A program made the translations under genes and the position numbers. Shown in pieces: positions 34,315 through 45,889 of a DNA stretch of 64,000 nt; position 1 is the stretch's first letter, and each line of letters opens with the position of its first letter. The notes under the pieces are model-generated. The model was not told where the DNA came from and made no database searches. It saw nothing but the letters and a program-made list of their open reading frames with translations. The stretch lies in contig CATNEN010000037.1 of assembly GCA_950097015.1 (NCBI GenBank), positions 3,873,501 to 3,937,500 on the forward strand, read 5' to 3'. Source of the DNA: Macrostomum hystrix (taxonomy: Eukaryota; Platyhelminthes; Macrostomidae).

Positions 34315-34515
34315 ACTATTAGTAATATAATGTGTGCAAGTCACTCGATAAATTCTCGCAGCGCTACTATTAGTAGTATAATGTGTGCAAGTCACTCGAT
34401 AAATTCTGTAGCGCTACTATTAGTAATATAATGTGTGCAAGTCACTCGATAAATTCTCGCAGCGCTACTATTAGTAATATAATGTGTGCAAGTCACTCGA
34501 TAAATTCTCGCAGTA
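34315..34515. repeat. 51-bp tandem repeat
   Basis: Four copies of a 50-51-base unit beginning cgctactattagtaatataa and containing caagtcactcgataaattct. One copy lacks a base near its end. Confidence 0.92.
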
Positions 34516-35504
34516 TTTTTTCCATTTATGCTCCCGTTGCAAACAAAATTAATTAACAAATCTAGCTGTTCACTTTTAAGCATTAAGCGTGAAGCGAGGC
34601 GGTATGCAATTGTCATGAGTAATATTTCCGTTAGTGATTTTCAGTTTTGCTTACAAAAATATTCAGCAAGCAAAGTAAGTAATTTTTATACTTGTTCTGA
34701 GCAATTCGCGATTCTTGCGTCCCCGACATTTTACACACCGCATAGGCATGAAAGTTATTGTGCTTCATCATTCTCTATACTAGTAATCTGCAATAGTGCA
34801 TTGGTGGTAATAGAACATTTCTAGTTTATTATAAATGTACTGAATTTCTCTTGCAGTAAGTGATAACATCTATTTAATTCGACGCATTCACGCTAAATGC
34901 GTTTTTTAAAAAGCAATCTGTGCCCCATCACGCGTTGCTATTCTCCTGTCTCACTGGTGTTTTTTTTAATAAGATTATCTGTTTCCAATACCGTAAAGCA
35001 TTGATCAATCAGGCTCCGCACTTGTGTGCAACGCCCACAGCGCTGTGCCAGTCACCTGTCACTCTGTCTATCATTTTTACATGCCTCGTCTGTCTGTGCC
35101 TGTCTGCCCATCTGTAGTGCGCTCTCCTCAAATATTTCGTAACATTTCTCATGCAACACACAAACACGAACCTTTACAGTAGCTTACCTGTTTTTTGTTT
35201 CGTAAAACCGTCTTGTCTGTGAAGATTTTAAATAACATGGCGACTATTTTTTCTAGTGTTCACTTTCTTAAGGTTACTTGTCATTGTGTTGGCCCACCTC
35301 TATCTGCTTATTTAGTTTATGACAAATGCTCCATCGCAAGAAAACATTTCTATGGCTAACTGCGCTTTTATTTCTATTTCAAATTAGCGCCAAAGTTGAT
35401 TGCCTCTGCTATATCTGCCCCTCACTGACCCCTCTGTAAGTTCAGTTGCATCTGCATGTTACACTACTGTCTGACCCCTCCTCAGTAGGCTGTTCCACTC
35501 ACTG

Positions 35505-36005
35505 TCTCTCTCCCTGTAGTAGGCTGTTCCTCTCACTGTCTCTCTCCCTATAGTAGGCTGTTCCTCTCACTGTCTCTCTCCCTGTAGTAGGCTGTTCCTC
35601 TCACTGTCTCTCTCCCTATAGTAGGCTGTTCCTCTCACTGTCTCTCTCCCTATAGTAGGCTGTTCCACTACTGTCTCTCTCCCTGTAGTAGGCTGTTCCT
35701 CTCACTGTCTCTCTCCCTATAGTAGGCTGTTCCACTACTGTCTCTCTCCCTGTAGTAGGCTGTTCCACTACTGCTCTCTCGCTGTAGTAGGCTGTTCCAC
35801 AACTGTCTCTCTCCCTGTAGTAGGCTGTTCCACTACTGTCTCTCTCCCTATAGTAGGCTGTTCCTCTCACTGTCTCTCTCCCTGTAGTAGGCTATTCCAC
35901 TACTGTCTCTCTCCCTGTAGTAGGCTGTTCCACTACTGCTCTCTCGCTGTAGTAGGCTGTTCCACAACTGTCTCTCTCCCTGTAGTAGGCTGTTCCACAA
36001 CTGTC
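35505..36005. repeat. 32-36-bp minisatellite
   Basis: About 15 copies of a unit built on tctctctccctgtagtaggc and tgttcc, ending in ctcactg or actactg; two units have ctctcgctg instead. Confidence 0.94.
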
Positions 36006-37306
36006 TGAGCCTTCAGGTTACTGCAGTGAAATCACAATCAAGCACTTCCTACTTAATTTAGCGTTGCAGCAACAGTCTTAAATATGAAACATGAAGCTCC
36101 GATTCGTTTTATTATGATAAGAACCGTATTAGTTGTAAACAATTCATAATGCTGTCATACTCGCTTTGCTTTATTTATAAATAGACTTCAACCCGTGTTA
36201 AAAATTTTTCTAGCTCAATGCTACGTTTTTTACATATGACCTTCATCAGTTCCGAGCTTTCCCCAACATTGTGTCGACTTGCCCACCCAAGTCTGTTGTA
36301 TTCATCCGATATTTGCGCCGCTCAACCCTCGGTCAGCTACTTATAAAACACGCCCCTCCCATTCTGCTCCAGTTGAAAATCAAAAATGTGATTTCCACGC
36401 TATTTTACTATGCCGATCATTCACGTTGAGAAGTTGTGCTTTTATCCGCTTTGTGTCTGCTGCCCTAGTTTAGAACAACTCCGATTGGACACACCAACTG
36501 TCTATTAGTTTCCTCAATTATAAAGTTATAACAACGCTTTTCATTTTCAAATTCAATTTGCCACTTATGTATGACATAGATTACTATAAGTACGCATTCT
36601 GTTAGCCAGATTGTTAAAAACTTAAAAGTTAGATAAATTGATGTTCGGTAGTTTATTGTCTCTCTTTCTGTCTGCTGCTCCCGTGTTTTTGTGAGTTGCA
36701 TGTTTGCTGTACGTATATCATAAACAATTTATTTTTTAACTATCGTCTCTCGTGTACTGTCCGCCCAGTTCACTTTGTCTGTCTGTATCGTATGAGAAAA
36801 TGAAAGAAAGCACAAAATATATCTTGGCAATATAAATTATATATATTTATTTATATTAATACGTGCTTATATATTATTCTTGTTACTATTCTCATTTCAT
36901 AGGCTAATTTTCGTAGGGTCAATTTTTCTTATTTTTATTGAAATTCTGCTGGTTCGCTTGCACCTTCATTGCAAAAGAAAAAAACGCAACAAAATATGAC
37001 TTTGATCTTATTGTTTGTTTCTTATTTTCTCATGGGTTCTTATAAATACAGTAAATACGCAATTTGGGTACTTGACAGACTTGTGATTCGACGAATAAAT
37101 GTTAAATACTTATAGAGTAGTTGTCTTTGTTGCTCGGGAGCCACAGAATCGTGTTTCGAAACAATCATAGATATCCTGGGGATTGCACACACCTTTCTTC
37201 GTAAGACTGATGCTTAAAGTTTTTATAGTTCCGTGAAAATCTTAATTGAAGGGTCATTCACAAGACCGAAATAATGAACGAAAGCAAATTATTTCACTAG
37301 ATGGTG

Positions 37307-37533
37307 TGTCGGATTCATCTAGCAATCCTCCACGTTAATTCAAGCTTGCCCTACTGCGCTAAATTTAGCTCCTTGTTACACCTTGTTTACCCATAGACAC
37401 CCCCAGCCTCAACTGTACTCTTAAATTAAATACAAAGTCGCCCAGCCGTTCCCCAAAAGAAACTACACACACGCATGTTCGTTCTAGCAACTTAAGCTTA
37501 ACATAAAGCCTTTGTCTCAGTCAGTTGACGACA
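37307..37533 (+). repeat. 5' LTR of BEL/Pao element
   Basis: Begins tgtcggattc and ends gttgacgaca. I find no mismatch with the 3' LTR in a base-by-base reading. The bases after it (ttggtagcagagc) are in the primer-binding-site position; the priming tRNA was not identified. Confidence 0.97.
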
Positions 37534-37571
37534 AATTGGTAGCAGAGCGTGGTTTGTTTGGCACCAAGGCA

Positions 37572-40500
37572 ATGGTCAACACTCGCGCGACCTCAGCCGA
37601 GACTGGGGATACAACCGACCCGATTTCTGGGGATCATGCAGGACAGGAGCAAGCAACGGGAGGGGCGACCGCTGGACCATCGGCACCACTGCTTCAGCCG
37701 ACAGTTGCCGGCCAGCCGCCAGCCAACCAGGACATGCTTCAGCACCTACTCGGCGTCATGGTCACCATGATGCAGCAAAACCAGCAACTACTTACTCAGC
37801 TTCAAAGCCAGACAGCGGCAGCCCCACCGGCGCCAGCGGCGGTGCCAGATGCGAAACCCACTGCCCACGGCCCGCCGCCCGGCTTCCTTCGTCGGCGACA
37901 GCGTCCTGCGCAACGCACGACTACCGACATTCGATGGTGAGGACCCCCGCCGCATTCCCAGCGTTCTGGGGCGCGTTCGATCATCGAATTCATGCCCTAG
38001 AAATGTCTCCCGTCGACAAGTTTGAGGTCCTTCGAGGTCTCCTCACGGGGGCCGCGTTGCGGAAGCTCGGAGGTCTGGACACTTGCCAGCCCGGCGCGTA
38101 CGAGGAGGCGCGGCGGATTCTGGAATATAACTACGGCGATTTGCAAGAGCAGAAGAGCGCATGCTACAAACGCCTCCTGGACATGCCACGTCTCAACGAC
38201 GTCGACTTCCGAACGCTGGAACCCTTCGCGGACGCACTTCGTCTCACTGTGGGTCAGCTTGCCCGGCTGCAGGAGCCGGAAGCGGCGATGGACGCATACA
38301 TCGACGCCTTGTGGCCGAAGTTACCTATCGCGCTCCGGACAGACATTCAGGACGCCCGCATTAAAGCCACTCAGTCGCCCATGCCCACTATGACCGACTT
38401 GCAAGGACACTTGGACGCGAAGCTACGCGTTCTCCGTGCCGCCAGGACTGTGACAAACGAAGCTCCAGCCGAAGCACCCTACTCCGGTGCCAGTCTCCTC
38501 GGCGCGGCATCAAACTCTTGCCCACCGGCCGCGCAGAACTCAGGACGCAGCTACGCCGCCGGCAGACATCAGCATGGCCCTAGTCGCAAAAACACCATCC
38601 GCTGTCAGGATATCGCCGGATGCGTCTACTGCGACCAGAGCGGTCACAATGCGTCTCGCTGTGACCGTGTCACCCAGCCCGAGGACCGATTCAGTGCTGT
38701 CCGACGGAAGAAAACTGTGTTTCAATTGCCTTGGGGATCACGAGGCACGGCATTGCCCCTCTTCCAGCCGGTGCCGCAAGTGCGGCTCCAAGCACCATAC
38801 CTCTCTTCATGGCGCTTACCCGAGGGAACCCGCCATCCAAACTGGAGCAGGCCCCTCGGCGCACTCGCGAAGGCCGCATCAGCCGATAGTCAATTCGCAT
38901 CTCAGTGACACCTCCCCCCTTGTGGAATCGACGGAGGATTCATCCGGCCCTGTTAACGCCATCTCCTGCGTCTCGTCCGCGCAGGATAGCCTCCTTCAGC
39001 CCATAGTGATGGCCACCTTCTCTGCTCCAGCTGTGAACCCGGCAACTGGGGATTCGGCTCCGATCACGGCCCTTATCGATGGCGGTTGCAGCTACACCTA
39101 CCTTCGAGGCGACATAGCCCGGCGAATCGGCCTCCAGTCCCTCGGTACAATCAGCCTCGACAGCTCTGCGTGTCATGCCGAATCTCGCCGTCGCGTGCAC
39201 GCCAACATTGTTCGCCTGGAATTAGCCACACTGGATGGTCGACGCATGCCGCTGAAGGTGCTCTCAGTCGAGAGGATTGCTCCAGCCATTCACTTACAGG
39301 CGCTACAGCTTCCGAAAGATATTCTAACAACCCTCGCCCATCTGCCTCTTGGGATTGCCAATGCACCCCCGATGGTGGACAAGGAGGTGGACCTGGATCT
39401 GCTGATTGGAAATGATTATGCACAGTTACTCGTAGGCCCGAGCGTTGGTGCAATACCCCTACGTCGCAGCTTCACCGCTCACCTGACCCCGTTTGGAGCT
39501 GTCCTTACCGGCTCCCTCACAGGAACCTCGGACACCCATGCCATCTGCACCCGGGCCACCGAACTCCTCTGTACCGGGCGCCTCATCGTCAACTCACTCC
39601 ACGGCTTGACAGAGCAACCTGTCCCGGACAACCTGTCCCATCTGGAGCTACTTGTAGATAGGATGACCAGTCTCGAGATCCTCGGTCTGGGTCCAAACAC
39701 AGAACGGACCACGCAAAGCGAAGATCTCCAGACCAAGCGCCTTCTGGATTCTGCCACTCGGGAACCCGATGGCCGTTTCTCAGTCGCTCTCCCCTTCAAG
39801 CCAGGAGCCGAGCAGCTTCCTTCGAATTTCGGCCAAGCCTATGGCCGTGCTCGCGCAGTTCACAACCGCCTGGATCTCTTGCAAACGCATGAAGTACTAC
39901 GCTGAGTTCGAGAAACGTAAAACCGAGGGCGTACTCGAGATCGTCGACAGTCGGTCGCCACCTGGACCGATCGTTCACGTCCTACCTCACTTCCCGGTGA
40001 TAAAGGAATCAAGTAACACAACAAAAATACGACCCGTCGTTGACGCCTCCGCTCCGACATCCCTTGGAGGCAGCTGCTTGAATGACCTCCTGGAGACTGG
40101 ACCAAACCTCCTAACCGACCTTCTCCAGGTCCAGCTCCGTCTACGAGTCTACGAATACGCCTGCGTCAGCGACATCCAGTCTGCATTCTATCAGATAATG
40201 GTACACCCCGGGTGTCGAGACGCTCTACGCATCATCCTGCCGAGAGACATCGCCAAGCCACTAGACCAAGACAACATGCAGCTTTGGCGCTTCACGCGGA
40301 TCGTAATGGGCGCCAGCCCATCACCCTGGATCCTTCTCACGGTGATCCACAAACTCTGCGCCGACGCCCATCGCCGGTGGAACCCACCGTTTCGGACTCC
40401 ACAAGGGCGAGGTTGAATCTATCCCTTCTGGGCTCTACATGGATAACCTCGTGCAAGGCTACGATTGCAAGACCGAGGGCCCTCGTTTCGTCGCTGGACT

Positions 40501-43193
40501 GCGGGCTCTATTCCACTCGGGGCAGTTTCCACCTCCGGGAGTTCGCAGCAAACGACTCACAGGCTCTTCAGGGCCTCCCTGAGGAAGATCGCGTTGAGAA
40601 CCCAGTCGTCAGAAACCTCGGTATCGTCTGGGACACCGTCAATGACACCATCCGACTTGCCAAGCCTACGATTTCATGCGGCATCACGCTTACTCGCGCC
40701 AGCTTACTGAGCGTCATCTCCCGCCCCTACGATCCATTTGGATACGTTGCCCCCCTCGTTCTGGCGGGCCGACTTCTCTACAGGGCGGCATTCAAGCCTA
40801 ACGATGCCTGGGACACTCTGGCCGATCCTGCCACCGTTGACGCTTGGTCCAGGCTCCGTTCAGACTTCGTTGACATCGACCGCATTGTCATACCTCGTCG
40901 CTGCGTCACGAAGCGCACTGTTCCCAGTCGCCTGGTCATCTTCAGTGATGGTTCACCACAGGCGTATGGCTTCACCGTCTATCTGCACCACACTCACGAC
41001 GGTCGAGTGACCACCACCCTCATCTACGCGAGAGCACGTCTCGTCCCAACTGGCAAGAAAGGCCTACTAATTACCGTTCCGCGCATCGAACTCTGGGCCG
41101 CTCTTATCGCTACCCGCGCGACCCTTCTCTTACGAGATATCCTTACTCCAATGCTAGAGATCAGCGGTATAACCCACTTTATCGACAGCCAGATTGTCCT
41201 TTACTGGCTCATGGACGGTGCCAAGCTCCGTCCCTACGAGTGCCACCGCGTCCAGGAGATACGCAACTCCGGGTTGACAGAGGACCGCCGCTACGTTCCC
41301 ACTGCAGAGAATCCGGCCGACCATTGTACCAGGCCCCTAACACTGACCCAGCTTATCGCGTCGAACTTCTACACCGGTCCCGAGTTTATTCAACGGCCTT
41401 ACCATACGTGGACCTCCTGGCCGCTCCCCGGTCAGTCCGTCAACCCACCAGAGGAAACTCGGCGTAAAGATAAGCCGTCTATTTCGCTTCTGCACGCTAC
41501 CAAAGGCGTTGAGGAGCCCCCACCTGGAGACATGGATATCACTCGTTTCGGATGCCTCAACACCCTGCTCGGTGCAACCGCATATGTCGTCCGCTTCGTC
41601 ACGAGGGACAGGACCCGCGGAGTCCCAGGCTTAAACGCGCGCAACGCCGCCCTCCTTCTCTGGGTCCGGTACACACAGCGTTTACATTACCTCAAGGACA
41701 TGATCGCTCTTCAATCGGGCAACCCTGGGAATTGTCGGCTGGTGAATCAGCTTGCCTTGTATCTTGATACCGACGGTTTCGTCCGCTTGAGCTCACGCAT
41801 GGCCAACGCCAATTTGGACGCTGATGCACTGCACCCGTTGCTCCTGCCCTCGAGGAGTCACCTCAGTTATTTATTGATCCGACATATCCACGAGCAGGAG
41901 GTACACGCGACTGCCTCCACAGTTCTTAGTCGACTGAGGGAGCGCTTCTGGATTGTCCGTGGCCTTGCCACTGTGCGCAACGCTCTACGTGGCTGCCTTG
42001 TTTGCCGCGCCTCCAAAGCGCCACCCATGACTCGCCCACATCATGGTCAGCTGCCACCTGAACGTTTGGACTTCACGCAGCCCGCTTTCCGCTCAATTCT
42101 CATCGATCAGTTAGGACCGATATATACATGGGCGTCCACGACAAGGACGTCAGCCAAGCGCTGGGTCCTCATCCTCTCCTGCGCGACCAGTCGTGCTGTG
42201 CACCTAGAACCTCTGACGGACTACTCCGCGGACGCGGTGCTCCACGCGTTTGAGAGATTTTGGGCCCGGCGAGGCCTCACGGAAGGTACAATCTTCCTCG
42301 ATCAGGCGACGGCATTCCAGGCCACCGCCAAGCTGGTAGATACCCTCCTGGCGCCGACGTTCCAGCACAAGATCTTCACGGATCTTCAACCTTTTGCTAC
42401 CACCCGTAGACTCCGTTTCAAGTTCGCACCGGTCCGTTCCCCTTGGCACCAGGGTGCGGTGGAAAGGCTTGTCGCTCTTACCAAAGCCAGCCTACGGCCG
42501 GCACTCTGGCGTCGTCGGATCGATGACGATGAACTGCGGACTCTACTCTGCAGGGTTGAAGCCGTACTCAACACACGCCCCCTCACGGCTCTCAGCAACG
42601 ACCCAAGGGATATGCGCCCACTGACACCGGCACATCTTATAGCCCCAAACGTCTGCCTCGACCTGCCAGCCGCTTCAGAGAGTCTCCTACCACCGGCGGA
42701 CTCGTCAACCGGCAACGTACTACGGGCGCTCTACTACCGCAGGGAACAGATTATCGACGCCTTTTGGGATCGCTGGCGCCGCGAATACCTCCAGCATCTG
42801 CGATCAATCCATCTGGCAGAACGACGACGCAATCCAGGGGTAACCCAGCAGCCTCGTCAGGATCAACTCTGCCTTCTCGTTGAGAGCACACCTCGTGCCA
42901 GTTGGAAGACTTGTCGCATCCTAGCCCTGCACCCGGATGCACAAGGCGTCGTGCGCTACGTCACAATCCGCACCAGTGCCGGTTACGAATCCCGGCGTCC
43001 TGTCGAGCATCTCGTCCCGCTGGAGGCCGAAGTTGTGGAGCCGGATCCAGAAATCGGCGCCAGGGCGAAGACCCAGGACAGCTCACCGCAGTCGCCAACG
43101 GCAACTAATGTCACGGCTGTACCGACTTCGGTCCGCTCTCTTCGCGCCCGTAAGCGGCAGGGAGTCCGAGACGCCCTGTTTGACATTCCCTGA
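37572..43193 (+). pseudogene. BEL/Pao gag-pol, broken by six frame changes
   Basis: Gag begins at ATG 37572 (MVNTRAT). Domains in order: gag core (LPTFDG, FWGAFDHRIH), three zinc knuckles (CVYCDQSGHNASRC; CFNCLGDHEARHC; CRKCGSKHHTSLH), protease (ALIDGGCSYTYL), reverse transcriptase (KIRPVVDAS, SDIQSAFYQI, LYMDNLV), RNase H (FSDGS, RIELWAAL, FIDSQIVLYW), integrase zinc domain and core (CLVCRA, LIDQLGP, LDQATAFQ, WHQGAVERL). The reading frame changes six times: near 37870, 37935, 38714, 39895, 40380 and 40524. Each change is in the same direction, equal to one extra base. At 38714 it looks like an extra A in a run of four. Protease lacks the usual Ser/Thr after its Asp, and the RT box reads MDN rather than xDD. 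This copy probably cannot make a full polyprotein. Confidence 0.92.
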
Positions 43194-43313
43194 GTGCTAC
43201 TTCGTGCACTATGAACCTAGAGTTTACCTCAAAGAGACTAAAACTGATGTTCTATCTTCCGCTTCCTAATTTCCTACGCCGTATCCTAGCCATCCGTACA
43301 GCCCCCCCCAATC

Positions 43314-43540
43314 TGTCGGATTCATCTAGCAATCCTCCACGTTAATTCAAGCTTGCCCTACTGCGCTAAATTTAGCTCCTTGTTACACCTTGTTTACCCA
43401 TAGACACCCCCAGCCTCAACTGTACTCTTAAATTAAATACAAAGTCGCCCAGCCGTTCCCCAAAAGAAACTACACACACGCATGTTCGTTCTAGCAACTT
43501 AAGCTTAACATAAAGCCTTTGTCTCAGTCAGTTGACGACA
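43314..43540 (+). repeat. 3' LTR of BEL/Pao element
   Basis: Appears identical to the 5' LTR. Directly upstream, where a purine-rich tract is expected to prime plus-strand synthesis, the plus strand instead has a run of eight or nine C (near 43302-43309). Confidence 0.97.
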
Positions 43541-43545
43541 TGGTG

Positions 43546-45880
43546 ATATATATAATATGCGCTTGTACATCGAAATGTCCTTCGAGTTGTGATAATTTAT
43601 CTGTCGTGTCAAGTTCGCTTTCCGGTTAGTGAATCAGCTATACGGTCCTACTCTTATTACAAAAAACATTTAAAGACATTTAACCTCTTACGCTCGTACA
43701 TGTAGATGTGATCTTGGCGACAGCCGGCAGAATTCATATGGGATCACGTCCAGCGCATGGCATCTTTTCAAAATTAGACTGCTAAAAATTTGCTCCATAG
43801 CTAAGCCAAAACAGTGTAAATTAAAGCCAATACAGCTGCGTGAAAACTATCCTAAAATGGGGTCCATATTCCTATCAATAGCTACGTATAGTGGCTTTTT
43901 TGGAAATTCCAGCAATCATATTTTTCTAACAATCAGTGAGTAATAGGAATCTAGACGACATTATTATTTTTTGAATACCGAAGGTTCTTCAGTTGGCTGC
44001 TGAATTACTTGTTGGCAATTTTCAGAAAGTTAGATGCCGGACCAGCAGGCAAAACTTGCAGTTATAACATTCCACCGGCAGTCAAATTATTTGCAGCCAT
44101 ATTGTCGCAGTTAACGTCATTGCGAATTGCCACGAGGGTACGAATTTAAAGCTTGTCTATCGTGTAACACGATTCGCATGTGGCTGACGCTCGGGTAAAT
44201 GTCATGCATGCACGACCAACGCTTAAAAAGTGTTGGAACCCAAAGAAAAATTTTTGATTGTGTAATATTTTTCGAAGTTCGACAAAAAGGCTATTTTCTT
44301 TTTTCACCAATGAATAATGATTTTTTAAGTTAACCAAAGTTACTGTGAGCGATCTGTCCTTATGCTTATGTTGCCGTTATGGTAGTTGTTATTTGTCTGG
44401 TTCACCGGACAAAACACTGAGAATTTCAGTAGTTAAAGTCAGTTAAGTAAGTAGCCAAGGCCTGAGATAGGGTAGTAGATTTGATAGCTATTGTTGCTTG
44501 TTTTGGTCTGCCTAAAGATCCATTTTTCATGTGAAGTTTTTAGATATAGTGAGATCAAGAAAATCAAAAAGTTAGCTATACAATTGGTGAACATATTGGA
44601 TATTTGTTCACAAGTTATTTGATTAGGACTATATTAATATTATTGAACAACCAAAAATTCAATCACTTATACTTTTATAGGTTCAATTTGCTTTCTTTTA
44701 TCTTACAATCTCTGATTTTGCACTAGTTTGTTATATGATCCCAATTGAAATGAATATGCAAAACAGTGCAGATCTAGAAGTTGTTAAAAGTGTAGTTCAA
44801 ATAGCCGTCACCTTAACTTTCCTACATTTCAGATGAAAGATTTATCACCAACAACAATGCAACAATAGATGACAAGATTCAAGAAAATCAAGAAGCCAAG
44901 CTATTTATTCAATTTTGTGTTACGAAGTCTACCTGTTATGAAGCATATGAAATTAGTATTGCAGGGATCATAAAATGAAACAAGCCTCACTTTTGTCTTA
45001 TAATCCCCTCTCATTAGGGCACAAAAAATTTCTGTGCTGGGGATTGCAATACGAGACTTAATATATAGGTGCATTCTTAGTAATTAATATTAAGGTTGAC
45101 ATCATAAGACAACAGTAAATATATTAATTAAGTTCAAACAATGTTCAATAATTTCAAATGCACATAAAGGGACAAAGTGGAGCAAAGTAAGACAGTTTTC
45201 ACTGTGTTAGGTATTGCAACATAAAACAAAATATATAGAGGCCTTCCTAGTATTGAAGTTAAAGTTGAGAATGCTCACATTTAAGGAACTTAACTTCCAC
45301 TCAGTAGCCCAGACAGAATAGCACAATGTCAACTAGATAAAATTTAGACCTAGCAAAGAATGATTTCTCTATTTGTTCAATGGGGATTATATAACAAAAG
45401 CCCCAAGTAAACTAGATGACGCATAAGAGAAAGCTAAGCAAGCCAACAGCCAATCAAAGCAATTCTTGGGGCACTTGGGAGCTCTGCCCTAACTGGAGGG
45501 CTAACTATAGGACCTAGCCTCTGAACAGTCCTATTGTAAAAAGTTGACAATTCATGGATATCAGGCACAATATTGGGATTTTTCTAAACTGCAGTGCACT
45601 TCCAACTGAACTGTTGCTAAAAACACTGATGGGCAACCAGCAGAGGCATCGACTAGCACAAATGGTCTAATGCATTGTGTTGTGTTCTATGTGCTTGGCA
45701 CTAGGCTAAAGTGCACCTTTCTTAATGTTTACCAATTCTTAGTGCTTGTTCACAGGTTTTCAACATTTTTTCCAATAGGGCTTGACAGTAGTCTGAAGGA
45801 ATAAGGAAATAATATCGGTTTTTAAAACTAGGATAACAATCCTATGGTCTGATTAAAATAAAAAAACAAACTGATTATAG
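43546..45880. other. AT-rich intergenic DNA
   Basis: Between the BEL/Pao element and RFC2. I find no open frame with family similarity, no tandem array and no convincing exon. Confidence 0.5.
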
Positions 45881-45889
45881 TGCAAAGTC

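Larger units (their letters stand above)
33877..37301. other. AT-rich intergenic DNA with two small arrays
   Basis: Follows the PP2A B55 stop codon. Apart from the arrays at 34315-34515 and 35505-36005, no gene or structured element is supported. Confidence 0.5.
37307..43540 (+). mobile_element. BEL/Pao LTR retrotransposon
   Basis: A 6,234-base element bounded by two 227-base LTRs and a 5-base target duplication tggtg (37302-37306, 43541-43545). The inner region encodes gag with zinc knuckles, protease, reverse transcriptase, RNase H and integrase in the BEL/Pao order. There is no envelope-like frame. Pol features such as FIDSQIVLYW and WHQGAVERLV support BEL/Pao rather than Gypsy or Copia. 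Confidence 0.96.

Noticed and set aside
37512-37571. Gag start overlapping the 5' LTR
   Set aside because: The first codons are in the LTR and not preceded by an ATG in the internal region; ATG 37572 with MVNTRAT resembles usual gag starts.
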